In this document: one piece after another, positions 18,891 through 28,629 of the stretch | How the letters are laid out: every line of letters starts with the position of its first letter | Position numbering within the stretch: the stretch's first letter is position 1 | From: Nelumbo lutea | Taxonomy: Eukaryota; Streptophyta; Magnoliopsida; Proteales; Nelumbonaceae | DNA: 64,000 nucleotides | Assembly: GCA_022828595.1 (NCBI GenBank) | Contig: JAKGHH010000002.1 | Location: forward strand, 111,426,855 to 111,490,854 | Direction: 5' to 3' | Made by a program: the position numbers and the translations under genes | The notes under the pieces: generated by a model | The model's database searches: none | The model's input: only the letters and a program-made list of their open reading frames with translations | What the model was told of the DNA's origin: nothing

Positions 18891-19427
18891 AAGTATAGAT
18901 TTAATTAATAGAACTTAATGATGAAAAGAAACAAAAATGAGTTAAATATAAGATTCATTGAACATGAATGCAAGTTAATAAATTAAATGTTGGATTTAAT
19001 GAGAGGGAATTGAATGCATTGAATATCTTAAAATTACATCTTTTCAACTCATTTAATATCAATAACTGATTACCCTATTTGCCCTCACTTTTATCAATAA
19101 ATTTAAATGTAAAAGAGTAAATTTTTTCCTCAAAAAATTCCAGAAATATTCTTGAGGTCATTCGTGCTTCTTAAAGTAGTATAGATATAGATATAGATTT
19201 AAATGGGTCATTAGTGAGCTTCTGGCTAAATAAACGGGTTGTAAGCTCAACTTAAATCCCGAGGCTATTGGCTTGGTAAATGCTCATGGTTCTAGTGATG
19301 GACACTTTGGTTCAACTGGCACATTGGTGGCTTGGTGTTATGCTTTTCCATATCAGCCCAATCCCCACTCTGAATTTCTATCTTTTGAGTTTTAAGCCAA
19401 ATTAGTAGCCCTTAATTTCCTTTGAAG

Positions 19428-19740
19428 CATGGTTTTTGAACTGTCGTTGACCTTGATGGTCAGACCGCTTGGCCCAAGAACCGTCCAGGCAACTGGTTCC
19501 GTTTTACCTCAAACTCGATCCCTGACAAAAAATCGATGAATCGGTCAATGGCTGATTGACCCGGGCAGTTGAACCGTCGATCTATCAACCTGTTCAACGG
19601 TTTTTGGCCGTTTTTATTTTTAATTTTATAATTTTTTGTTGTCAAAATGGACCATCCATTTGAATCGGACGATCGAACCATCGACCCAAAAACCGGTGGT
19701 TAGAACAGTTCCATTTCTGAATCGTTTTTTGAAAACCATG
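19428..19740. mobile_element. hAT-like MITE (CATGGTTTT family), 313 bp
   Basis: Begins CATGGTTTTTGAAC and ends GTTTTTTGAAAACCATG, flanked by CTTTGAAG (19420-19427) and CTTGGAAG (19741-19748), 7 of 8 matching. Same family as the copy at 15803. Confidence 0.75.
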
Positions 19741-20169
19741 CTTGGAAGAGAAGGAATGGTAAGATTTTGGGCGTGTGAGAAGAAAAAGAAAAAGAAAAAG
19801 GAAATGACAAGTTTTGACCAAACTTGGCTCAGTTTGGAAGGAGTACAAATACAAATATATACAGTACAAATACATACAAAAATGTAAGGTTTTGCACTGT
19901 ATTTGTACTCCTTCCAAACTGAGCCTTTAAGGCAAACATAACAAAATTTGCACCATTTTACTCTGCAAAGGAAATTTTTGTATCGAGGAATTTTTAGTGT
20001 CAAATCTGGCTACAGGCTACAACTTCATTTGATTCCTTCTAACATGACAGAACAAAACACAATAATCTCTCACACCACACAGGTTTTTCTTTTTCTTTTC
20101 TCTAAATTTCACCGCGTTTTGCTTCCTGCTTTCTGTCTTCTTCCCCTGTTCTTTCTTTCTGATCAATTT

Positions 20170-20575
20170 CTAGCAAATCTTCTCTTTCTCGCCTTCATTG
20201 ACCATCCTCAAATTCCTCCACAGGTATCTGCCGCTAGCCATGTCCACGATGACCCAGAATCCATTTTGAATCGCCTGCAAAAGGAAAGAAAAACAAAGAT
20301 GAGAAATTGATCTTATTAAATACAGTAATATTACAATAAAAAAGAAGAGGATAAATTAACAATCTCCAAGGGAAAGGAAAGCAAACCGATCGTACCCTTT
20401 TAAGATTGAATTCTTGATCTCCCTGGGAAGATACCTTCTCTGTGTCTGATGAATCGCCGTGGATCATGTCGTCAATGTCAGAAGAAGAAGAAGAGGAAGA
20501 CCGGACGGTCCTCCACGCAAAGTATCCGGCCAAGGTGGCAGACAGGAAGACCAGAATGATCCTGAGAGGACACAT
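20170..20575 (-). CDS. Small plant membrane protein, 94 aa, two exons
   Basis: Exon 1 is 20396-20575 and exon 2 is 20170-20274; the 121-bp intron has a GT donor and a TTTTGCAG acceptor at phase 0. The product starts MCPLRIILVFLSATLAGYFA, with one hydrophobic segment (residues about 5-20) suited to a membrane anchor or signal anchor. A serine/aspartate-rich middle follows (25-45), then a C-terminal block GFWVIVDMASGRYLWR (65-80). The beginning and the DMASGRYLWR block match, from memory, a conserved family of small plant proteins often labelled methyltransferase-related or transmembrane protein. No methyltransferase fold could fit in 94 residues, so that label should not be read as a function. 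The role is unknown. Confidence 0.8.
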
Positions 20576-20870
20576 CTTCTAGAGCAGAGACGGTTCTAGA
20601 AGAGGATACCCCTCGCCGGAAAATGGAATTAATTTCTGCAAACTCCTGGCTTAGGACGGCGGCAAGATATGCCGGAACAAAGAAAAAGGGTGTTAATAAT
20701 AGAACTATACGGGTTTTCGTTCCTTTGTTAGTTGAAAGCGTGCGGCTACAAAATAAGAAAATTCAGAGAGAGAGAGAGAGAGAGAGAGATTCTGGGTGTC
20801 TGAAAGATAAATATATTGTGGACTTATCTTGTGCAATGACTAATGAATGTATATAAATTGAGAAGAACGC
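20576..20870 (-). promoter_or_regulatory. Upstream region of the 94-aa protein gene
   Basis: Probable 5' UTR and promoter, with (GA)n at about 20766-20790 and a CT tract further out at about 20970-20988. No unambiguous TATA box at the usual distance could be assigned. Confidence 0.35.
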
Positions 20871-21497
20871 GTAATGGGGTTTCTCAATTCTCACAGCTTT
20901 TCTATGCCCAAGAAATAGAAAACGTCAATGGATTTGGTTTGGGCTTTACGTAGTCAACAGCTGACTCTTCTCTCTCTCTCTCTCTCTCTCCCCTTATTGT
21001 TAGTGGGCAAGTGGCAATTGCCAGGGGCATCTTCTTGACTTGGAACGTGTTAGTTGTACAGTGGGTAACTGGGTATTTATTACTTTTTATAAGGTCCGTT
21101 TGGTTGTGAAGAATTATGCATCTTTTATGGTCTTATTTGATATGTGAAGAAATTCATTTTCCAATATTACAGTTAAACAAAAAATAAAATAAACAAAATA
21201 AGTTGGATTGACCTAGGTTGTGTTTGACATATCACATATGGTGATCAATACAAATGGATGGGAAATAGACAGGTGAGAATTGCTTTAGTTAGAGTGATTA
21301 AAGCAGGAAATATCAATATGATGTTTCAATAAGCAGCCTTTCATATATACATTTTTAAGATATTTCCATTTTGACCATAAATAACCTCAAATAACAATTA
21401 TATAACTGATCCAAAATGATTCAGCTATAAAGTAGAAACAACAGTGGTATCACACACAATCCTATATGGTCTTATTGATCCGGAGGACGATGGGAAT

Positions 21498-21808
21498 TAG
21501 GGGTGGGAACGAATTATTTGAGTTTAGTTTGTCAAAAATTCGATTTAGCTCGGTTTTAACCAAGTTTCAATTCGAGCTCAAGCCCATGAGGTTCAAAATT
21601 TAACCAAGCTTAATATATAATTTTTGTTTTTTATAAGAAGCTTGGCTCATAGTCATGCTTGAGCCGAGCTGAGTTCAAATTTATGAGCTTTTGAGTAGAA
21701 TTTGAGTTCAAGCTTCTAGTTCGAATCAAGCTTAAGCCTAACATTGTTTTGGTGAGATGAGCTCGAATAGCTATGTATTTGGTTCGATTCAGCTTGAATC
21801 TACCCTTA
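21498..21808. mobile_element. hAT-like MITE (TAGGGGTGGG end), 311 bp
   Basis: The left end TAGGGGTGGGAACGAATT pairs with the right end reading, reversed, TAAGGGTAGATTCAAGC. Flanking 8-mers ATGGGAAT and GTTGGAAT match at 6 of 8. The interior is rich in GAGCTCAAG/CAAGCTT phrases, with no coding. Confidence 0.6.
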
Positions 21809-21841
21809 GTTGGAATATATAGTGATGATAGATAAAAGTGG

Positions 21842-22860
21842 CACACCAGTCACTTGCTGCCACGTGGACATCTAAAGCCATCTTGGTACCTAATGTGGTA
21901 GGATCTCAGATATGTGTCTGTCAACAATGCGGTTCATGCTGGCTAGATGAACCCAAGCTCGATTGAAGACAGCTCAGTGAGACTGACTTATGACATCAGT
22001 AATCACCTTGGAACACTTATGCAACCCATACATTTGGCGACCTAGTGAGCTATCCGACCTCATAAAGACTGACCTACGTGGTCTCTCTGCCTTGATCCCT
22101 TCGAGTCATTAGTATATGTTTGGTTCTGTTGGAATTAATAGAGAGGCCATTTGTTACTTTAAACGTTTCTTGCTTTTTTTTGTTTAATTGAGGATGGCTT
22201 TAAACGCTTATTGCTTTCCACCTTAGATTAACACCAACAAAAGCATGGCACATCAGCATTTCGTTTCAAAAAATGTTGAGGTGTTAGGGGAAATGGAAAA
22301 TTGACATTTTCCCAAATGCCCCATGCATAAAAAACCAATCATTTCAGTTTCTTGGTGTTTATCTGATAAATGGTGAAATCAAATAGTGGTTTCATATGCA
22401 ATAAACACAAACACCCATGTAGTGCTGATGTGGCGGCATTTTTTCAATAAACGCCAACGGAACAAACATCATCTATAATGACCTCGGGATATTCGAGAAG
22501 CACATCGCCCACATAACAATGGTTATATGAGTCTCCCCCGTTTCTTGGGGAAATGGTGAGTGGTCAACTTAGTGACCAATCCTGAGTGTTCCCTAAATTC
22601 CGGTGGTTGAGACCCATTACCACCAAGTATGTCAAGGACGTTTAGGCCGACCTCAGAGTTTTATTTAAGGGCAGCCTTCACCCTCTAACGGTACGCTCTG
22701 ACAATCTCTGATGCTCTCTAGCTCTCATTCTGCTCCTCTTTACTCTCAACTCTCTCTAGCTCTCATACCTCGATACTAACTTGACCATCGGAACTCCCTC
22801 ACTTCTTTGCAGATCCGGCCTACTTCTCGTCCAATGCGTCACTCCAGTAGGGACTGGTGC
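21842..22860 (+). mobile_element. LTR-like remnant of a Gypsy element, interrupted by a MITE
   Basis: Order and style match the solo LTR at 11841: an early CCACGTGGACATC, a GC-richer body, TATTTAAGG (about 22660), CT-rich repeats (TCTCTAGCTCTCA) and ACTAACTTGACCATCGGAAC. No convincing TG...CA termini or 5-bp duplication were found, so it is probably eroded. A MITE splits it at 22116-22469. Confidence 0.5.
22116..22469. mobile_element. MITE nested in the LTR-like remnant
   Basis: Termini ATGTTTGGTTCTGTTGG and, reversed, ATGTTTGTTCCGTTGGC form inverted repeats about 350 bp apart. LTR-type sequence resumes on both sides. The target duplication is unclear, so the superfamily is not assigned. Confidence 0.5.
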
Positions 22861-22869
22861 AGATTGAGC

Positions 22870-23568
22870 CACACGATATAGCAACCAGATATCTGACCAT
22901 TATATATGCAGCCTTGGTTTTCCCACCAGGGTCGGACCATTTCAATGCAGCCTTGTGTCCTCTGCATTTTGCCACCAGGCATCCCATACTTTCTCTCCGT
23001 TTCTCAAGATTCAAACACAATGAAGAGGGAGCGTTTATGGAATATTCCACAATTTTCACTATTTTCTTGGCAATAAAAAATTTTACAAAAATTATTAAAT
23101 ACTTTTCTTTAACTTTCTATTTATTTTTTACTTTTTATCAAATCAAACCTCTTTCAAATAACTAAAAAAAAAGTAAAAAAAAAACACATAAAAGATAAAC
23201 CATGAACCAGTCCAACTTTATTTATGCTCTGACGTTTTGATAAACCATGAACCAGTCCAACTTCATAACCACCACTGAAATTTCAGTTTCCTTTTTTCTT
23301 TATTTTCATGTGTCAGAAGAGGTGACGGAGGCAGCTGCAACCATGTCTAATGCCATTTCACAAGTTCACACTTTAAGCCTCGAGTGCTCTTTCTTTAATA
23401 AAAAATAGAATAAAATATGTGATTCTTATTACTTATAGTGCTTGTTGCTGACATGGATTAATTAGGAGCCATCCACATGTGGAGTCCTTAGGATCCTCTT
23501 AAGGAATAACTATTTCAATGGTTATTTCTATTATTTAAGAAATTTTACTGAAAAACAAGTCTCTAAAT
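22870..23568. other. Non-coding AT-rich stretch
   Basis: A short direct repeat (ACCATGAACCAGTCCAACTT at about 23200 and 23245) is the only local structure I noticed. No gene is seen. Confidence 0.3.
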
Positions 23569-23571
23569 TAA

Positions 23572-23736
23572 GGGTCCATTTGGTTTATGGCTGGAATTGG
23601 AATTGATTGGAATGGATTCTCATTTCCAACCAAGAAAATAGTATTCCTTCAAATGGGAAAATGCCAATTTATCAGGAATAAGAATCAGATTCTATTTCCG
23701 ATTTTAGACTCTTATTCCCACGAATCAAATGGACCC
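23572..23736. mobile_element. PIF/Harbinger-like (Tourist) MITE, 165 bp
   Basis: Ends GGGTCCATTTGGTTTATGG and, reversed, GGGTCCATTTGATTCGTGG, flanked by TAA on both sides (23569-23571 and 23737-23739). The 3-bp TAA/TTA duplication and GGG(T/C)CC ends are typical of Tourist elements. Confidence 0.7.
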
Positions 23737-24097
23737 TAAAATTAATATTATAAACTATTATTGTGTTATTTTAAAGAAGTAATTATATCAAGGACCACAC
23801 TTAAAAGACCTCTGAGCAATAAAAAGTTCATATTGGGTAGATGCTTATCTGATCAAAGGAGTTCTTCTTTTCTTTCTCCTGCAGTTTTTGGCTATTAGAA
23901 AGGAATCCAATTAGTTAGTCTTATTAAAAGGAGTTGTTAAATGCATATGATGACTGAATGCAAGGGCTTATATGGTTAGAGTTAATGACTTGTGATGGTT
24001 AAAGAGTACATAGATAATGCTAAGATGCATCACACCACGAATACATTAATTAACACATGCATTTGCTTTTAATAGAACATTGGTTGGTGTTTAAGGA

Positions 24098-24300
24098 ATA
24101 GCTGTTTGTTCAGATGGGAATCAAAATCAGCTGGAATGAGATTTAATTCTCAAGAGAAGGGGAGGGAAGAACCATTCATTTCACTAGGAATAATGAGAGT
24201 GGGATTTCGATCGACGATTTCACCTGACCAAACAGTTGGAATTGAAATGGCCCGTTTCAAATCCGATTCCAGACCCCTATTTTTCATGAACCAAACGGGC
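24098..24300. mobile_element. Tourist-like MITE, degenerate
   Basis: Left GAATAGCTGTTTGTTCAGATGGGAATC against right, reversed, GGGCCCGTTTGGTTCATG. The interior pairs GGAATGAGATTT-type with AAATCCGATTCC-type sequence, like the element at 23572. The duplication is not clear. The open frame inside is incidental. Confidence 0.45.
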
Positions 24301-24671
24301 CCTCACATTACCTACATTTCCATTCATTTTGAAGTGAAACATGCATCAAAATCAACTATTGATATTTTTGAGAGGGTTTGTGGCCCTTGCAATATTTAGA
24401 GAATGATTAGCTTTTAAAGCTAACCTACACTATCTAGGCTTATAAAATATATAAAACTATAGTTTTTCCTTTTACTTTTTCCATAAAAAGCATATGCTAA
24501 ATGTTGCACTGAGTTGAGTTATCAACATTAACACGTTTCTCTTATATTTTCTAATTGTTCACTTTCTTTAGAATATGCTGATTGATGTATTATGTAAGTA
24601 CTATCTAAGGCTTTAGCACATGGAGGGCCCCATATTCTTTGGGTATTTTTCTTTAAAAATTTATACATTAA

Positions 24672-25121
24672 GGTTGCGTTTGGAAATGATGCAAATAAGT
24701 GCGAATGCAAATATGTAGGTGTAAAATGGTCTATATAAATTGTAAAGTTTGGTTAATTTTGCATTGACAAATTTACCTTTTTACCAAATAGACTTTTATG
24801 TTGCGTTTAGAAAAGATGGAAATAAAGTGTAAATCCCAGTTCAGGGTAAATTTGCACTCTGGTTCACTTTTGCTTATATTTGGCAACATTACATTTTTGC
24901 ATTGACAAATGAAAGATCAATGCATATTTACGTTGATAATAGGATGTAAAAGTACATCAATAAAAAAGACCATATGCTTATTAGAATTCGTGTTTGCATC
25001 CATTATAGCTAAAAGTTTGTTTGATAAGAAGGTAAATTTGTCAATGCAAAACTAACCTAATTTTACAATTTATATGAACCATTTTACACTCTACATATTT
25101 GCATTGTTTCCAAATGCAGCC
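24672..25121. mobile_element. Fold-back MITE with about 130-bp arms
   Basis: Arms 24672-24802 and 24990-25121 are inverted copies, each with TTTGGAAA(T/C)-ATGCAAAT, ATATGTAG, GTGTAAAATGGT and TTTTGCATTGACAAATTTAC. TTAA lies on both sides (24668-24671, 25122-25125). The centre carries shorter related sequence. Ends GGTTGCGTTTGG/CCAAATGCAGCC match the elements at 34863 and 61803. Probably PIF/Harbinger-related. Confidence 0.7.
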
Positions 25122-25273
25122 TTAATAATTCTCATGGAAACAACATGATGTTTTTGCAATGTGTGTGATAGAGGCAACCACTGGTTTTGATGACGATGAA
25201 CCTCTAATTTGTTTATGGTTTAATAGTTTAGATAGTTACTTTGTGTCAGTGGTGCAGGATCAAGCCTGTGAGT

Positions 25274-25428
25274 TCAAATCAGCCCCCCACAACATTCCAC
25301 AGTACATCCCTGCCATGTATTGGGAACATCTGCCAATGATAATACCAGAAATGATGAGATCATCATCGAGAGATGTTCCCAATATACAGCAGGGATGTGC
25401 TGTGGGACGTTGTGGGGGGCTGATTTGA
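25274..25428 (+). other. 155-nt imperfect hairpin, candidate small-RNA precursor
   Basis: Left arm 25274-25343 and right arm 25360-25428 are inverted copies over about 70 nt with roughly 10-12 mismatches, several of which become G-U pairs in RNA. The loop is about 16-18 nt. Perfect blocks include TCAAATCAGCCCCCCACAAC and ATTGGGAACATCT. It has no MITE-like termini and no obvious target duplication. Size and arm structure suit a young plant MIRNA or a siRNA-producing inverted duplication; no known miRNA was recognised. Confidence 0.5.
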
Positions 25429-25585
25429 TCTCCAAGCCTGCGGTCTACAGAACTACAAGCTCTACTATTACTATGGCCAATGATAAGGGTTGGGCTTGGG
25501 TGAGAAAACTTGGGCCTGACCTAAACTTGGGTTGGTTTGAGGGCCTTGGGTAGCACAAGACCAGCCCAGCCCAACCTGAATGAAA

Positions 25586-25617
<32 letters not shown>

Positions 25618-25639
25618 TCTAATTATATATGCATATATA

Positions 25640-26242
25640 TAGAGGTGTAAAGTGGGCTGTGTCGTGCTGGCCCATGGGCTATCACGGGCCATGCCGCTCT
25701 CCCCGGTGAAAATTTTGGGGGTTGGCCCAACACATCCCAAGCCTGCGTGGGCCTGTGCTGTGTTGCAGGCCAGGCTGGCCCATGGGCCAAGCCTTGGCCC
25801 AAGTTGGGCCATGGACCGGACCCAACTTATTTTTGCCTATTTATTTAAAAAATTGAAAAAAAAGACTTAAAATTTTAATCTTATATGAATTTTGATGTAT
25901 ACAATTGCTTATATATACAATAATTAAATAAATTAGTATAATATAATTGAAAAAAATTGTTTATTTTATTAATATATTATATACTATATATTGTTATATA
26001 ACTATAATTTATAAAATATATATAGTACATATGAGCCGTGTCGGCATGCGGAACGCGATGACACGACCCGTGGGCTGTCGTGTCGTGCCGACCCTTGGAC
26101 TTCAAACCCCAGGGCCCAACACGGCACTAACCATCGTGCCTGGCCTAACACAGCTCATGGGCTATTGTGCCATGCCGGGCCGGCCCAAAATCTTGCTAGA
26201 TCATGCCGGGCCATGGGCGACACGACCCAATTTACACGTCTA
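25640..26242. mobile_element. hAT-like non-autonomous element, 603 bp
   Basis: Ends TAGAGGTGTAAAGTGGG and, reversed, TAGACGTGTAAATTGGG, flanked by a perfect 8-bp duplication CATATATA (25632-25639 and 26243-26250). The GC-rich outer parts (GGCCCATGGGC, GCCGGGCC) surround an AT-rich centre. No transposase. An 8-bp duplication with TAGRGGTG ends is diagnostic of hAT. Confidence 0.88.
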
Positions 26243-26250
26243 CATATATA

Positions 26251-26994
26251 CATGTATAAAATATGTGTTCGTACATTTGTAAATGAAATATATACATATT
26301 TTCAATCATTATACTCTTAAGGTGGACCATAAATCCTATTAAAAAAATGATTACATAAAAATATATGCATATCGATTGCAATAATCAATCCACCCAAGCC
26401 AGCATGATCCAATCCAAATTGTGTTGGTTTGAACTTGGATCGGGTCTGGGTTGATAAATTTGGGCTTGACCTCAGGTTGGGCCAGGCCCAAGACTGAAGT
26501 TTGCACTTTACACTTTTAGGGTTGGGTCGAATTGCAACCCCTACTAGATTCGTTCATGGGCTAGGCTCAGGCTTAACTTTTGCCAAAATTCTATCGAACT
26601 GGTCCAAGCTCAAGCCGCCCAAAACAGTGTAAACCTCCCTTCAAATTTCTCCTAAATACTAGGCCTCCCCTCACTTTTTAAAAGAGGATTAACACCTCCC
26701 GTATCTTAATCACATCCAACGGAATGATTAAAGTCTCTTTTTATCCTTGTTAAATGATTAAATTTTCAAAACAATGGAATTGTCACAGTAAACAGAAAGT
26801 GTCCTTCAAATTTCCATCCCATTTCAAGCAACAATAATTAAAACCAGGCAACTCTATCCCCCTTAAAAATTTGGATGAAATCTTTGAATTTTGAAATAAA
26901 GAATGGCCTTTTTGAAACTTAATTATCCAATGAGGGGGCACTGGAAGCGGGGGCCCTAATCGTCTCTTTGCATGTTTTCTATTCAAGGTTTTTA
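26251..26994. other. Unassigned repeat-like DNA
   Basis: Contains GGGTTGGGC/GGCTTGACC phrases resembling degraded hAT MITEs. No gene and no definable element. Confidence 0.3.
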
Positions 26995-27280
26995 AAATTG
27001 AATCGGATGATAAATCGTTCAAGGATTCGGTTTGGTTTTTGGGTCAAATGGTTTGACCATTTAAACTGAACGGACAATCTGTTCTGACAAAAAATTAAAA
27101 ATAAAAAACAGTCAAAACTATTGGATGTCGAACAGTTCGACCGCTCAGACCAGTGGTTTACTGACCAAATCAACAGTTTTTGACGAAATATTAATTCTGG
27201 GGTAAAACGAAACTGATCACTTAACCGGTTCCCGATTTTTCCAATCCAACCATCCAGTCCAGTCCGGTTTTAAAAACCAT
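26995..27280. mobile_element. hAT-like MITE (GGTTTTTAAAA family), degenerate
   Basis: Left AAGGTTTTTAAAATTGAATC and right CCGGTTTTAAAAACC, with the family interior (TTTGACCATTTAAACTGAACGG, GTTCGACCGC, CGGTTCCCGATTTTTCC). It is inverted relative to 15803 and closest to the copies inside the Mutator-like array. The flanking duplication is weak. Confidence 0.6.
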
Positions 27281-28560
27281 AGTCCTATCTTTCATTCATC
27301 AATTCTTTGTTGTTCAGGGAAAAAGAGTTATTAAGATGGATCAACCGAAAGGGTTGAAGGGTTGAAGGGACCATTTTCTAGTTCTACAAGAGGATCCGTA
27401 GCTCGTGATTCTTTGCTGTTCCATTTGCAGCGTTTTGTTTCTTTGAAGCTGGTTTTGTTTCCAGGTGCCAACTGCCAAGCAATCCTTCAAGGTACAGTTG
27501 AAAGAACTGATAAAATTAACCCTCCTCCACCGGAAGAAATTAAAAACCAAAGAAAATAAAAAATAAAAAACATAAAAGGGGTCTCCCACTCCCTCACCCC
27601 AATCCCTCAGGCCCCAGGTCCCCCATTCCTCCTTACATAAATGGAGCATTTGTCCATGGGAATATATTGTATCCCTTCGTCCAAATATACAACAGGCATA
27701 AAGAGTATATATATATGTCCTTTATTTTCACTTCAGAAATTGCCCACTTATAAATGTTCAGAAACTGTTCATGAGTTATAAATAATTTTATATTAGAGAT
27801 GTTGCTATGTGCAAATGCACCTACACGTTTTTAGTAAAAGAAAAATGCGTGTATGAAGTTTGAAATTTGTGGGTGTATCTCAGACTTGAACGCCTGTGAC
27901 ATTGTCCACAGAACCTGATGAGATTGCCTCCAACCTGAGATAAAAAAACATCCACCATTAGTTTAGTTATATTCTACTAAAATCAATAAACAGTGCCTAC
28001 TGACTTGAGTTTCTTCTTCAAAGATGCAGTGCAGAAGCTACTCATCTATGGGGAATATTAGAAGATAAGAACATCTAATTTGTTTATATATATTCATTCT
28101 GGGTTCCACTTTTATATGAAAAAGATATGATATGAAAAAAACAACTGACCAATGAACTGAAATCACAAACATAGTAACAAATAAGGTGTTATTTATCAAA
28201 ATTCATGGATAGAATATGATTGGTCAAAACTCTTTCCATATCATAACTTTTCTGCATCATAGATTTTCCCATTCTTGATTCACCATGAAAGGGCAAAAGT
28301 GGGTTTTTGAAAAATTTTAACGTCACATGTGAGCAAATCTTAACAGATTACTAATACAGGGGAGGTCTTCGTCCATAACATCACCTAATAAGGGAGGTTT
28401 TGGTCCATTTTGTAATGAAAAGGGAAGTTTCAGTATTTAAGTCTTTTACCAAAAAAATATATGAAACTCTAATTGACAAAACTCTTTCTCTTTCCTTCTT
28501 TTCCTCCATCTTTGGCAGTCATTACTTCTTGTGTGGATTCGGACAACATTTTCTTGAGTG
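27281..28560. other. Non-coding, unassigned
   Basis: No recognised gene. Short open frames around 27341-27649 on both strands have no domain and no supported splice structure. Confidence 0.3.
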
Positions 28561-28564
28561 AATA

Positions 28565-28628
28565 CTTGCATTGAGAATATCTCTGTACTTATATGCTTTA
28601 TTTCATGAGGAGATATTCCCAATGCAAG
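28565..28628. repeat. 19-bp inverted repeat with 26-nt loop
   Basis: CTTGCATTGAGAATATCTC (28565-28583) and the reverse complement of a one-mismatch copy (28610-28628). Confidence 0.6.
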
Positions 28629-28629
28629 G

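Noticed and set aside
27341..27649. Small two-strand open frames as a possible gene
   Set aside because: Neither strand gives a recognisable domain or consistent exon structure.
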